NCBI RefSeq assembly: GCF_042434745.1 | Contig: NZ_JBHLSS010000050.1 | Source of the DNA: Azotobacter paspali | GTDB lineage: Bacteria; Pseudomonadota; Gammaproteobacteria; Pseudomonadales; Pseudomonadaceae | Length of the DNA: 53,620 nucleotides | Reading direction: 5' to 3' (one strand) | Shown here: one piece after another, positions 1 through 8,196 of the stretch | Layout of the letters: each line of letters starts with the position of its first letter | Numbering within the stretch: the first letter of the stretch is position 1 | Translations under genes and position numbers: made by a program | The notes under the pieces: generated by a model | What the model was told of the DNA's origin: nothing | What the model saw: the letters and a program-made list of their open reading frames with translations, nothing else | The model's database searches: none

Positions 1-1
1 A

Positions 2-214
2 AGCGAAGAGGCGTCGGCGGTGACCTATCTGCACCAGGGCATCGCCCAGCGCAGCTTCAAGCTGTCGTTCGACCTGGCCGACCACATCGAAGTGAAAGGC
101 GCCAATCTGGTCAACGGCCTGCTGAACATCGAACTGGAGCGGGTCGTCCCGGAAGAGGCCAAGCCCAGGCGCATTGCGATCAATCAGGGCGACAAGCCGG
201 CCCTGCTGAACTGA
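2..214 (+). CDS. Hsp20/IbpA-type small heat-shock protein, 5' end missing
   Basis: This is the last 70 codons of an alpha-crystallin-type small heat-shock chaperone; the gene begins before the window. The visible residues include YLHQGIAQRSF, a stretch typical of IbpA/IbpB, followed by the end of the alpha-crystallin domain (GLLNIELERVVPEEAKPRRIAI) and a short C-terminal tail carrying the RIAI form of the I-x-I oligomerisation motif. Such proteins form large oligomers that hold unfolded proteins for refolding by DnaK and ClpB. A hairpin terminator follows directly, so this is probably the last gene of its transcript. The family call is firm; IbpA rather than another Hsp20 paralogue is likely but not proven from the fragment. 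Confidence 0.9.
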   Translation, partial: SEEASAVTYLHQGIAQRSFKLSFDLADHIEVKGANLVNGLLNIELERVVPEEAKPRRIAINQGDKPALLN

Positions 215-238
215 GATCCGGGGCGGCGATTGGAGCGG

Positions 239-262
239 AAGGGGGCGAAAGCGCCCCTTTTC
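239..262 (+). terminator. Rho-independent terminator after hsp20
   Basis: A GGGGCG/CGCCCC stem (242-247 with 252-257) closes an AAAG loop. A-residues before and a TTTT run after the stem complete the usual intrinsic terminator shape, 25 bases after the hsp20 stop codon. Confidence 0.75.
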
Positions 263-378
263 GCATTTTCGTTCGAGGTGGTTTTTACACCGAAAACCTA
301 GTCAGCTGAGTGAATAAGCAAGGGGCTATGGGACGTCGCTCGGGAAGCCCGGAGCCAGAAAAGACAAGGAGTCTCGTC

Positions 379-597
379 CTATCGTGCATCGGCCATGGCG
401 GAAGAGTTTGTCAGCGCCTGTCCATCTAGCAGGGGGATGATGGCATGGAGGTTGTCCGAGTCCTCCGTTTGAACGGAGCCGGTCTTGTCCTGTAGGACAT
501 GGGATATCAGCTCTATGAGAAGGTTTATCACCATGACGGATAGGGTCAGGTAGAGCAGAGCGGCGATCGTGAGTATCAGGACTCCCTGCATCAACAA
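379..597 (-). CDS. Small single-span membrane protein, unknown function
   Basis: A 72-residue reading frame starts at TTG 597, nine bases after a good GGAGG ribosome site (607-611); an in-frame ATG lies at 591 but is worse placed. The N-terminal 30 residues are almost wholly hydrophobic (LILTIAALLYLTLSVMVINLLIEL) and should span the membrane. The rest is polar, with acidic residues, and probably sits on one face of the inner membrane. I recognise no family. It is convergent with hsp20. The ribosome site and clean hydrophobic segment argue that it is real, but it could be a chance frame. Confidence 0.4.
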   Translation of the reverse strand: MLMQGVLILTIAALLYLTLSVMVINLLIELISHVLQDKTGSVQTEDSDNLHAIIPLLDGQALTNSSAMADAR

Positions 598-611
598 GAT
601 GATGTGCCTCC

Positions 612-993
612 AGGTTGACTTGATAAGATGTCATGGCGGACGGGGCCGCTGGTGCTTCGTTTCGTTGCGCTGCCAAGAGCTGGCGAAGGCCAGGCATGTT
701 TGGTATAGGGTCATCCGAGCCGGTACCCTACGGCAGCGAGGTTACGAAATTGTTAACTCGGGCCGATATTCGCCCGGTGTACGCCATGCGGTACGCTTCC
801 GGGCACTTTCGATATTCTAGCTCCCCGGCCATCGCCGAACCTGCAATCCGATCAACGAGCCCCTGTCTCTTCGGCGGGTGCCCCTTGGCGCTTTGAGAGA
901 TCTTGGGGACGGAGGATTGAAAGGCGGAAAAACAAAGAGGAACAGTGCCTTGCTTGTCCCCTTGCGATGACGCAGGCATTTTTCGTCACTTTC
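612..993. other. Gene-poor stretch
   Basis: I see no convincing coding frame or strong hairpin here. It presumably holds the promoters for the leftward small membrane protein and the rightward hydrolase gene. Confidence 0.4.
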
Positions 994-1006
994 GAGGAGC
1001 GACCTT

Positions 1007-1621
1007 GTGACCCCACCGCCATCGAAACTTCTGTTTCTTCCCAGCGCTTCCGGCAGCATGCAGTTCTGGCGGCCGACAGCCGATCTGCTCACTCATCCGG
1101 CACGGAAAGTCCATATCGGCTGGCCCGGTCTGGGTTCGACGCCGGTCGACCCGAGCGTGACCGGCTTTACCGATCTGGTGGCGCGCGTCGTGGCCGAAAT
1201 CGACCAGCCCACGGCACTGATAGCGCAGTCGATGGGGGGAGTTGTCGCCATGCTGGCGGCACTCGAGCGGCCCGAACAGGTCTCTCATCTGGTATTGGCC
1301 GCGACTTCGGGTGGGATGGACATGGCGAGCCTGGGCGCGCAGGACTGGCGCCCCTTGTTCACCGCCGAAAACCGGACCGTACCGCAGTGGTTCATCGAAC
1401 ACCATGAAGACCTGACGCATCGGCTGGCGGAGCTGCGCATGCCCGTGCTGCTGCTGTGGGGCGATGCCGATCCGATCAGCCCCGTCGGTGTCGGCCAGCG
1501 CCTCGCCGCATTGCTGCCTCGCGCCGAACTGCACGTCTTCCCAGGCGCAGGCCATCGACTGGCCAAAAACCTCGCCGTGCAGGTTGCACCGCTGATTGAC
1601 AGGCATCTGGCCAGAAGCTGA
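1007..1621 (+). CDS. Alpha/beta-hydrolase fold enzyme
   Basis: A 204-residue protein with the alpha/beta-hydrolase fold. The nucleophile elbow is QSMGG, the acid is in the GDADPIS segment and the histidine in GAGHRL, so the Ser-Asp-His triad is complete. The N-terminus (LLFLPSASGS followed by FW) matches the oxyanion-hole region. It is shorter than most relatives because the cap domain is reduced to a short insert around residues 110-125. GTG at 1007 is chosen since GAGGAG at 994-999 precedes it by seven bases. The substrate cannot be told. It has no operon partner. The esterase/lipase-like class is firm; a specific reaction is not. Confidence 0.8.
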   Translation: MTPPPSKLLFLPSASGSMQFWRPTADLLTHPARKVHIGWPGLGSTPVDPSVTGFTDLVARVVAEIDQPTALIAQSMGGVVAMLAALERPEQVSHLVLAATSGGMDMASLGAQDWRPLFTAENRTVPQWFIEHHEDLTHRLAELRMPVLLLWGDADPISPVGVGQRLAALLPRAELHVFPGAGHRLAKNLAVQVAPLIDRHLARS

Positions 1622-1894
1622 TGGCTTGAACGATCCCCGTGGCCTTGCCATCCAGGCTGCCAACGCCGAACGGCCGACCTCAGGATCGGGGGAGGGGCGG
1701 CGTGTTGTCTCTGCATAATGGGCGGGAAAGCGCACCACTCAGTTTATGTCCCGCTAATCGGACGCCAGTTCGGGTCCGGTAATTTTCCTTTCGAATCAAT
1801 AGGTTGATTTCTTTTGCTGCAGGTACGGGAGGAGGTTTTGTCTTGCTGATCTTCAGGGATACCCCTCCTTAAGCATGGTGTATCGATTATTTTA

Positions 1895-1908
1895 TTGATC
1901 TGTATCAA
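1895..1908. promoter_or_regulatory. Fnr/Anr (CydR)-type box
   Basis: TTGATCTGTATCAA is a perfect TTGAT-N4-ATCAA dyad, the consensus for Fnr-class oxygen-sensing activators (Anr in Pseudomonas, CydR in Azotobacter). It is centred about 120 bases before the start codon of the glycine-zipper protein. The remaining 1622-2021 spacer shows nothing else I can name. Confidence 0.6.
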
Positions 1909-2021
1909 TCAAAACGGTAATTTTTTACCCCAAGGGAAAGCGAAACGGCGCAGAACCGCGCTCCCAGTCCCAACAGGAATCGACTGGCCACGACCACTGA
2001 TATCGACCTCGGGGAACCGCC

Positions 2022-2408
2022 ATGAAAAAGTTCGGCATTCTGGCTCTGACCATCGGCATACTCGCCATGAGCAATGTTTACGCTGCTGAAATCGTCAACG
2101 AAGTGACGGACGACACCTCTGGCCAGGCTACGGGCGGCATGACCGGCATGATGGCCGGCTCCGTCGGCGGTCCGGTCGGTGCCCTGATCGGTGCCGGCGT
2201 CGGTGCGCTGGTCGGCGGTTCCGGCCAGAAGGTAGTTGGTGGTAGCGATCGTGCCTACATCGTGCGTACCGACAGTGGCGAACTGAAAAGGTACCGCTCG
2301 CCGAACTATGTCTTCGCTCCCGGCGACAAGGTCGTGATCTATGGCAATCGCCCGCGCCCGCTCGGCTGGACGCCTGAAACTGCCGAGTCCTTTCCCTATA
2401 ACGGCTGA
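2022..2408 (+). CDS. Secreted glycine-zipper protein
   Basis: A 128-residue protein with a clear Sec signal peptide (MKKFGILALTIGILAMSNVYA, cleavage after A-x-A near residue 22). Residues about 38-68 form a glycine-zipper stretch (TGGMTGMMAGSVGG, then ALIGAGVGALVGG) of the kind that packs transmembrane helices in SlyB/Rcp-like outer-membrane lipoproteins. No lipobox cysteine is present. The C-terminal half (YIVRTDSGELKRYRSPNYVFAPGDKVVIYGN) looks like a small beta domain. It is likely an envelope protein. The upstream Anr-type box suggests control by oxygen. A hairpin of a dispersed repeat follows the gene. The family name beyond glycine zipper is not assignable. Confidence 0.7.
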   Translation: MKKFGILALTIGILAMSNVYAAEIVNEVTDDTSGQATGGMTGMMAGSVGGPVGALIGAGVGALVGGSGQKVVGGSDRAYIVRTDSGELKRYRSPNYVFAPGDKVVIYGNRPRPLGWTPETAESFPYNG

Positions 2409-2427
2409 CGACGCTGGTTAGCGGTCA

Positions 2428-2454
2428 GGGTGGACAACGCTTGATTTGTCCACC
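2428..2454. repeat. Dispersed palindromic element, copy 1
   Basis: A perfect nine-base-pair hairpin, GGTGGACAA (2429-2437) with TTGTCCACC (2446-2454), lies 20 bases after the glycine-zipper gene. The 12-mer GGTGGACAACGC recurs in the pca region at 38337 and 40634, so this is a dispersed REP-like element that may also end transcription. Confidence 0.65.
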
Positions 2455-3018
2455 GCCACCGACTTTCGCAACGGCCAAGCACATTCCGGATTGCACATCT
2501 TCTCCCGCGGCACTTGCGATACGGCTGTGCCGCCGTGTTTCCCCCCCCCCCTCTTGGCGATCCCACTCCGGCAGCCAGTCTTCGCCGTTGGGTTTTCGTG
2601 CGCCGGCCGGTTTTCGATGGCGGACGACTCTTCGCGCGAACCTGTAAAAGAAGCGTACCGACGGGTAGATTTTCCTTGTGCCCGGTCGGCTGCCGGGCCA
2701 TGGGGTTTGTCCCGTATTTCCCGAGCGCCGATTCCGGCTTGCGGCATAGCCGTCGATCTACGCCGGACCGGGTGAAAACTGGAGCGATTCTTTCATTTCA
2801 GTGGATTACTAACGTTATCGCCATGGCCGACGCATTAGCGGGACACGCGCGTCGGGGGCTGGTTTATCCATGGGGGCCATGCTTGCGAAAGGTGCGGAAT
2901 GGGGCTCCATCCAGGAATGGTTTCGCCTTCCGGTGCGGGCGGAGCGGGTCTGCGGCCGGCCCGCCGCTTGCCCTGTGCCGACATCGGAGTAGGGTATCGT
3001 TCTGCAACGACTCTGCCT
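2455..3018. other. Long non-coding spacer before pncC
   Basis: About 560 bases without a gene I can support. It contains a C9 homopolymer near 2541-2549 and otherwise ordinary GC-rich sequence. The promoter for pncC-recA presumably lies near its right end. Confidence 0.4.
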
Positions 3019-3029
3019 GGAGGACACCA

Positions 3030-3524
3030 ATGGACGACATTACCCGACTCGCCGTCGAACTCGGCGAGAGTCTGCGCGCGCTCGGCGCGCAGGCGAGCAC
3101 TGCCGAATCCTGCACCGGCGGTGGCATTGCCGAGGTGATCACCCGCATTCCCGGCAGTTCAGCCTGGTTCGAGGCCGGCTACGTCACTTATTCGGATCGC
3201 CAGAAGAATGCCCAACTGGGCGTGCCGAGCGAACTGCTCGAGCGTTTCGGTGCGGTCAGCCGAGAGGTGGTCGAGGTCATGGCGCGTGGCGCCCAGGCAC
3301 ACAGCGGCGCCCGCTACGCCGTGGCGGTGAGTGGTGTCGCCGGCCCCGATGGCGGCTCGCCGGAAATCCCGGTCGGCACCGTCTGGCTGGCCTGGGCCGA
3401 TGGCGAGCGCCTGTTCGCGGTGCGCCGGCAGTTTCCCGGCGACCGCGCCGAAGTACGTCGACGGACGGTGCAGGCCGCCCTGGCCGGTCTGATCCGCCTG
3501 ATTGCCGGCGGAACGCTCGAATGA
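3030..3524 (+). CDS. pncC: Nicotinamide-nucleotide amidase (CinA C-terminal type)
   Basis: A 164-residue stand-alone CinA C-terminal domain protein. It deamidates nicotinamide mononucleotide to nicotinate mononucleotide, recycling the NMN released by DNA ligase. The family signatures TAESCTGG (residues 20-27) near the N-terminus and AVSGVAGPDGG (about residues 96-106) are intact, with the active-site serine in AESCTGG. ATG 3030 follows a GGAGG site by six bases. The order pncC-recA-recX is the usual one in Pseudomonas. A LexA box lies between pncC and recA, so the two are separately promoted. Confident. Confidence 0.93.
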   Translation: MDDITRLAVELGESLRALGAQASTAESCTGGGIAEVITRIPGSSAWFEAGYVTYSDRQKNAQLGVPSELLERFGAVSREVVEVMARGAQAHSGARYAVAVSGVAGPDGGSPEIPVGTVWLAWADGERLFAVRRQFPGDRAEVRRRTVQAALAGLIRLIAGGTLE

Positions 3525-3591
3525 GGTGCTGGACATCACGGAAATGGATCGGCCCAGGGGTAGGCGCCCGAGCTTTTCCTATGCTCTAATA

Positions 3592-3607
3592 CTGTCTACT
3601 TATACAG
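3592..3607. promoter_or_regulatory. LexA (SOS) box of recA
   Basis: CTGTCTACTTATACAG fits CTG-N10-CAG and lies 44 bases before the recA ATG, overlapping the probable -10 region. This is the SOS operator by which LexA represses recA. Confidence 0.9.
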
Positions 3608-3650
3608 TGTATGGCGGCCGCAAGGCCCTCCTGAATACGTGAGGTCTTCA

Positions 3651-4700
3651 ATGGACGAGAACAAGAAGCGCGCCTTGGCTGCGGCCTTGGGCCAGATCGA
3701 AAAGCAGTTCGGCAAGGGCGCGGTGATGCGCATGGGCGATCACGAGCGGCAGGCGATTCCGGCCATTTCCACCGGTTCCCTGGGGCTGGACATCGCGCTT
3801 GGCATCGGCGGCCTGCCCAAGGGGAGGATCGTCGAGATCTACGGCCCCGAATCCTCCGGCAAGACCACCCTGACCCTATCGACCATCGCCGAGGCGCAGA
3901 AGCAGGGCGCCACCTGCGCCTTCGTCGACGCCGAGCACGCGCTCGATCCGGACTACGCCGCCAAGCTCGGGGTGAACGTCGACGATCTCCTGGTTTCCCA
4001 GCCCGATACCGGCGAGCAGGCGCTGGAGATCACCGATATGCTGGTGCGTTCCAACGCGGTGGACGTGATCATCGTCGACTCCGTGGCGGCGCTGGTGCCC
4101 AAGGCGGAGATCGAGGGCGAGATGGGCGACCAGCACGTCGGTCTGCAGGCCCGTCTGATGTCCCAGGCCCTGCGCAAGATCACCGGCAACATCAAGAACG
4201 CTAACTGCCTGGTCATCTTCATCAACCAGATCCGCATGAAGATCGGTGTGATGTTCGGCAACCCGGAAACTACCACCGGCGGCAATGCCCTGAAGTTCTA
4301 CGCCTCGGTGCGTCTGGACATCCGCCGCACCGGCGCGGTGAAGGAGAGCGACGAGGTGATCGGTAGCGAGACCCGCGTCAAGGTGGTGAAGAACAAGGTG
4401 GCGCCGCCGTTCCGTCAGGCCGAGTTCCAGATTCTCTACGGCAAGGGCATCTACCGTAACGGTGAGATCATCGACCTCGGTGTGCAACTCGGCCTGTTGG
4501 AGAAGTCCGGCGCCTGGTACAGCTACCAGGGCAGCAAGATCGGGCAGGGTAAGGCCAATGCGGCCAAGTTTCTCGAGGACAACCCGGAAGTCGCCGCAGC
4601 GGTCGAGAAGAGCATCCGCGATCAGTTGCTCGCCGTGCCGGCCAGCGCCCGTCCGGCAGCCTTGGCCGACGAGCCAGCCGACGCAAATCTCAATTATTGA
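3651..4700 (+). CDS. recA: Recombinase RecA
   Basis: RecA forms filaments on single-stranded DNA, catalyses homologous strand exchange and stimulates self-cleavage of LexA. The 349-residue product has the family's usual length. The Walker A motif GPESSGKT is at residues 65-72, followed by the Walker B region (VDVIIVDSVAAL), the L1/L2 DNA-binding loop area with NQIRMKIGVMFGNPETTTGG, and the acidic C-terminal tail. I chose ATG 3651 (MDENKKRALAAAL), which is the family start, over the upstream in-frame GTG 3639. A LexA box precedes it, and its stop overlaps the start of recX. Certain. Confidence 0.99.
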   Translation: MDENKKRALAAALGQIEKQFGKGAVMRMGDHERQAIPAISTGSLGLDIALGIGGLPKGRIVEIYGPESSGKTTLTLSTIAEAQKQGATCAFVDAEHALDPDYAAKLGVNVDDLLVSQPDTGEQALEITDMLVRSNAVDVIIVDSVAALVPKAEIEGEMGDQHVGLQARLMSQALRKITGNIKNANCLVIFINQIRMKIGVMFGNPETTTGGNALKFYASVRLDIRRTGAVKESDEVIGSETRVKVVKNKVAPPFRQAEFQILYGKGIYRNGEIIDLGVQLGLLEKSGAWYSYQGSKIGQGKANAAKFLEDNPEVAAAVEKSIRDQLLAVPASARPAALADEPADANLNY

Positions 4701-5179
4701 TGAGTGCGTCGATGCCGGGGCTCGACAGTCCCGCCGCCGTGCGCCGGGCCGCCATGGACCTGCTGGCGCGTCGTGAGCACGGGCGGGTCGAACTGGCCCG
4801 CAAGTTGGCCCGGCGCGGTGCTTCGGCCGAACTGATCGAGACGGTTCTCGATCGTCTGGCGAATGAAGGACTGTTTAGCGAGTCCCGTTATCTGGAGGCT
4901 TTCGTGGCCAGCCGCGCCCGTGCCGGCTACGGACCCCTGCGGATTCGCGAGGAACTGGCCCAGCGCAGCCTGCCGCGACAGGCCATCGAGCAGGCGTTGC
5001 GCGAGAGCGGCCTGGACTGGGGCGAGTTGTTGGCCGATATCTGGCGACGCAAGTTCGCCGGCCGCTTGCCCGAGGATGCACGCGAGCATGCCCGTCAGAG
5101 CCGCTTCCTCGGCTACCGCGGTTTTTCTCCCGAGATGATCGGCCGCCTGCTGCGCGGTGGCTTGTCCGACGATCGCTGA
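4700..5179 (+). CDS. recX: RecA regulator RecX
   Basis: RecX binds inside the RecA filament groove and blocks filament growth and ATP hydrolysis. The 159-residue protein has the three tandem three-helix repeats of the family; typical stretches are [20 protein letters not shown] near residue 24, the [25 protein letters not shown] region, and [11 protein letters not shown] near the C-terminus. The ATG at 4700 overlaps the recA stop (TGATG), which implies translational coupling to recA and hence co-induction by DNA damage. The 198 bases after it, up to the end of the LOG gene, hold nothing I can name. Confidence 0.95.
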
Positions 5180-5377
5180 ATTCCGGCGCTTGTTGCGTCG
5201 GTACGGCCGTGACAGGGCCTGGTGCGTTTTTCGCCTGGGAGCGATCCGTGTCGCTGTCACGTCATGCCTGGCGGTGCACGGCCTGGAGCCGAGCGCCGAT
5301 AGTGAGTGGATCGGACGGGCGAGCGGCAGGGAAGAGGCCGCCGGCCCGGCTGGGCAAGCTTGGCGGTGTCGCCTCTA

Positions 5378-6457
5378 TCAGTCCTTGGCGACCCAGTTTT
5401 GTGAAAGGTTGATGAAGTTGAGCAACTCGCGCAGGCGGCCATGGTCGCGGGCGTTGAAGATAAAGCTCAGGCGTATCAGGTGGCAGAGTTCCGGTTCGTC
5501 CTGTTCGGTTTCGCAATAGCCCTGCTGTTCGAAGGTGCCACTCAGGCAGAGGTCGGCGAACTCATCGCGCAACCGGGCCAGAGCCGCTTCGCTCAGGGGG
5601 TGGTACATGCGGATGACGAAGCGGTCCTTGATCCAGCGGCTGGAGTGGTAGTTGCGGTAGAACTGGGCGATTTCCTCGGCTGCCTCCTCGGCGCTATCGG
5701 CCAGATGGAGCAGGTGCATATCGCTGGGCAGTATGTAGCGGTTGCCTTCCAATTGCTTGCGGATGAACTGCAGAGCATCCGCCCAATAGGTTCCGCCCGG
5801 CTCGTCCAGCAGGACCACCGGAACCAGCGGGCTCTTGCCGGTCTGGATCAGGGTTAGCACTTCCAGCGCCTCGTCCAGGGTACCGAAGCCGCCGGGGCAG
5901 AGGATTAGCGCATCAGCCTCCTTGACGAAGAACAGCTTGCGCACGAAGAAGAAGTGGAAGGACATCAGGTTCGGCGTGCCTTCGACGGTGGCGTTGGCGT
6001 GCTGTTCGAAGGGCAGGGTGATGTTGAAGCCGAGGCTATTCTCCAGGCCGGCCCCTTCGTGGGTGGCAGCCATGATCCCGCCACCGGCGCCGGTGATGAC
6101 CATCAGGTCATGGCGTGCCAGGGTTCGACCGAGTTCGCGCGCCAGGGCGTACAGCGGATGTTCGACCGGTGTGCGCGCCGAGCCGAACACGGTGACCTTG
6201 CGGCGGTGCTTGAACTTTTCCAGGCGGCTGAAGGCCTGCTCCATTTCGCGCAGGGTCTGCAGCATGATTTTGGCGTCCCAGCGGTTGCGATCGGCCTTGG
6301 CCATGCGGATGACGGTGTGGAGCATCTCCCGGTAGAGCGGGAGATTGGGACTGGTTTCGGGAACGACTTCATCGACCAGTGCATCGACGAGCGCGTTGAC
6401 GTCGACGCCGCTGGTCTGAAAATGACGAGAGAGGAACTCGTCCGATTCGAAAGGCAT
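5378..6457 (-). CDS. LOG-family nucleotide 5'-monophosphate phosphoribohydrolase-like protein
   Basis: A 359-residue protein containing a Rossmann-like LOG domain, often misnamed lysine decarboxylase. The diagnostic PGGFGTLDE motif is at residues 188-196, with GSART at 92-96 and GAGGG at 123-127. The family hydrolyses nucleoside monophosphates to a free base and ribose 5-phosphate. It is longer than the common 190-residue LOG proteins: about 85 residues are added at each end, as in the larger bacterial TIGR00730-type group. The start MPFESDEFLS at 6457 follows a GGAGAAG site by three bases or more; an upstream frame extension lacks a ribosome site. It lies 145 bases from the next leftward gene, so they could be co-transcribed. 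Confidence 0.85.
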   Translation of the reverse strand: MPFESDEFLSRHFQTSGVDVNALVDALVDEVVPETSPNLPLYREMLHTVIRMAKADRNRWDAKIMLQTLREMEQAFSRLEKFKHRRKVTVFGSARTPVEHPLYALARELGRTLARHDLMVITGAGGGIMAATHEGAGLENSLGFNITLPFEQHANATVEGTPNLMSFHFFFVRKLFFVKEADALILCPGGFGTLDEALEVLTLIQTGKSPLVPVVLLDEPGGTYWADALQFIRKQLEGNRYILPSDMHLLHLADSAEEAAEEIAQFYRNYHSSRWIKDRFVIRMYHPLSEAALARLRDEFADLCLSGTFEQQGYCETEQDEPELCHLIRLSFIFNARDHGRLRELLNFINLSQNWVAKD

Positions 6458-6601
6458 GGACTTCTCCTTGGGCGCGGAATCCTGGCGGTGCTGCGAGCAG
6501 CACCGTTCCAATGGCGGGGCTGGTCATCATGACGGCTCGATATGGCGACGATCGGTCCATTTTATTATCGGCTCGGGCAGCCAACCTACTGCTGCTTCGC
6601 C

Positions 6602-8008
6602 TCAAATCGCTATCTGCTCACCTCGTTCGGGAATGCTGGCTGTCCAGTTCAGACGTTCGTGCAAGGTCTGTTGCAGGATCAGCATCTTTTCCCGTTCTCC
6701 GTGTACCAGATAGAGTTCGGGATGGTGATCGAAGTGCTGCACCCAGTCGATCAACTGGGATTGCCCGGCATGGGCCGAGAAACCGCCGAGGGTGTGCACC
6801 TGCGCGCGCACGGCAATGCGCTGATGCAGAACCTTGACGCTGCCGGCGCCGTCGACGATCCGCCGTCCCAGGGTGCCTTGCGCCTGGAAGCCGGGGAATA
6901 CCAGATGGCACTCCTGGCGCCAGAGGTTGTGCTTGAAGTGATGGACGATGCGTCCTCCGGTGCACATGCCGCTGCCGGCGATGATGATGGCGCCGCTCTT
7001 GATCCGGTTGATCGCCATCGACTCCTCGGGAGTGGGCGTCATGCGCAGGATCGGTAGCCAGTCCTCGGCACGCTTGATGCCCTTGGCCCGCAGCAGGTCG
7101 CGATCCAGTGGGTCGAACTCTTCGGCGAAACGCGCATAGATGGCGTTGGCGCGGATCGCCATGGGACTGTCGAGGAACACCGCCTGCTGAGGCAGGCGCC
7201 CTTCCTGGTAGAAGCGCCCCAGGTAGAAAAGCAGATCCTGGGTGCGGCCGACGGCGAAGGAGGGGATCAGCACGTTGCCACCGTCGCGATAAGCCTTCTG
7301 CAGGATTTCGGCGAATTCCTCCAGGGTTTCTTCGCTGTTGCGGTGGTTGCGGTCGCCATAGGTGGATTCGAGCAGCACCACATCGGCCCTGGACAAGGGA
7401 GTCGGGTCGCGCATCAACGGCGTACAGGTGTTGCCGAGGTCGCCGGAGAACACTAGGCGACGGGTCAGATGATGATCGTGCAGTTCCATCTCGACGATGG
7501 CCGAGCCAAGGATGTGTCCGGCCGGGTGGAAGGTGACGAGCACGCCCGGAGCTACCTGCAGCGCGGCGCTATAGGGCTGCGGGCGGCACAGGGACAGCGC
7601 CTTCTCGGCGTCGGCTGTGGTGTAGAGCGGTTGCACCGGCGGCTTGCCGAGGCGGGCCTGCCACTTGTTCTCCCATGCCGCGTCGTTTTCCTGCAGGTGG
7701 GCCGCATCCAGCAGCATCAGGTTCATCAGTTCGCAAGTGGCTTCGGTGGCGAAGATCGGCCCCTGATAGCCGGCAGCGGCCAGGCGCGGCAGCAGGCCGC
7801 TGTGATCGATATGCGCATGGGAGATGACCACGGCATCGAGGCTGCCCGGATCGAAGGGAAACGGCCGGGCGTTGACCTCCTCTTCCTCGCGGCGGCCTCC
7901 CTGGCGCATGCCGCATTCGAGCAGCACGCGGCTGCCGTCGCGCGTCTCGACCAGGTAGCAGGAGCCGGTCACTTCTTGAATCGCACCAAGAAAGCTGAGG
8001 AGGGCCAT
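6602..8008 (-). CDS. Beta-CASP metallo-beta-lactamase-fold RNA-processing protein
   Basis: A 468-residue member of the metallo-beta-lactamase/beta-CASP group of nucleases (CPSF73-like, often annotated as an RNA specificity factor). The N-terminal zinc motif is HAHIDHSG (about residues 60-67). A second metal-site region reads HPAGHILGSAIVE, followed by the beta-CASP insert and a C-terminal RNA-specificity domain with GGFSAHAGQ and VHGE. These residues are all present, so it should be an active zinc-dependent nuclease, probably cytoplasmic. I chose ATG 8008 (MALLSFLGAIQEVTGSC), with a GGAGGGCC-like site before it, over an upstream start at 8083. The RNA target is unknown. Confidence 0.88.
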   Translation of the reverse strand: MALLSFLGAIQEVTGSCYLVETRDGSRVLLECGMRQGGRREEEEVNARPFPFDPGSLDAVVISHAHIDHSGLLPRLAAAGYQGPIFATEATCELMNLMLLDAAHLQENDAAWENKWQARLGKPPVQPLYTTADAEKALSLCRPQPYSAALQVAPGVLVTFHPAGHILGSAIVEMELHDHHLTRRLVFSGDLGNTCTPLMRDPTPLSRADVVLLESTYGDRNHRNSEETLEEFAEILQKAYRDGGNVLIPSFAVGRTQDLLFYLGRFYQEGRLPQQAVFLDSPMAIRANAIYARFAEEFDPLDRDLLRAKGIKRAEDWLPILRMTPTPEESMAINRIKSGAIIIAGSGMCTGGRIVHHFKHNLWRQECHLVFPGFQAQGTLGRRIVDGAGSVKVLHQRIAVRAQVHTLGGFSAHAGQSQLIDWVQHFDHHPELYLVHGEREKMLILQQTLHERLNWTASIPERGEQIAI

Positions 8009-8196
8009 GTTGTTTCCTCGACTTCGGACAATTGGGCGGATTGCCAGCGGTGGCCGTCGGCTTGCCCTAGTGTGAGTCATCATAGCTGCGGACCGAACCG
8101 ATCGACATATAAGGGCCTCGCCGTGTCCGCCCGGCCGATGGAGTCCGCCGACGGGCTCGGGAAGCGGGAAGATGGCATAGACTGCAATGGGTAATC

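Noticed and set aside
3639..3650. Earlier GTG start for recA (MRSSMDENKK)
   Set aside because: RecA proteins start MDENKK; the sequence before 3651 is leader.
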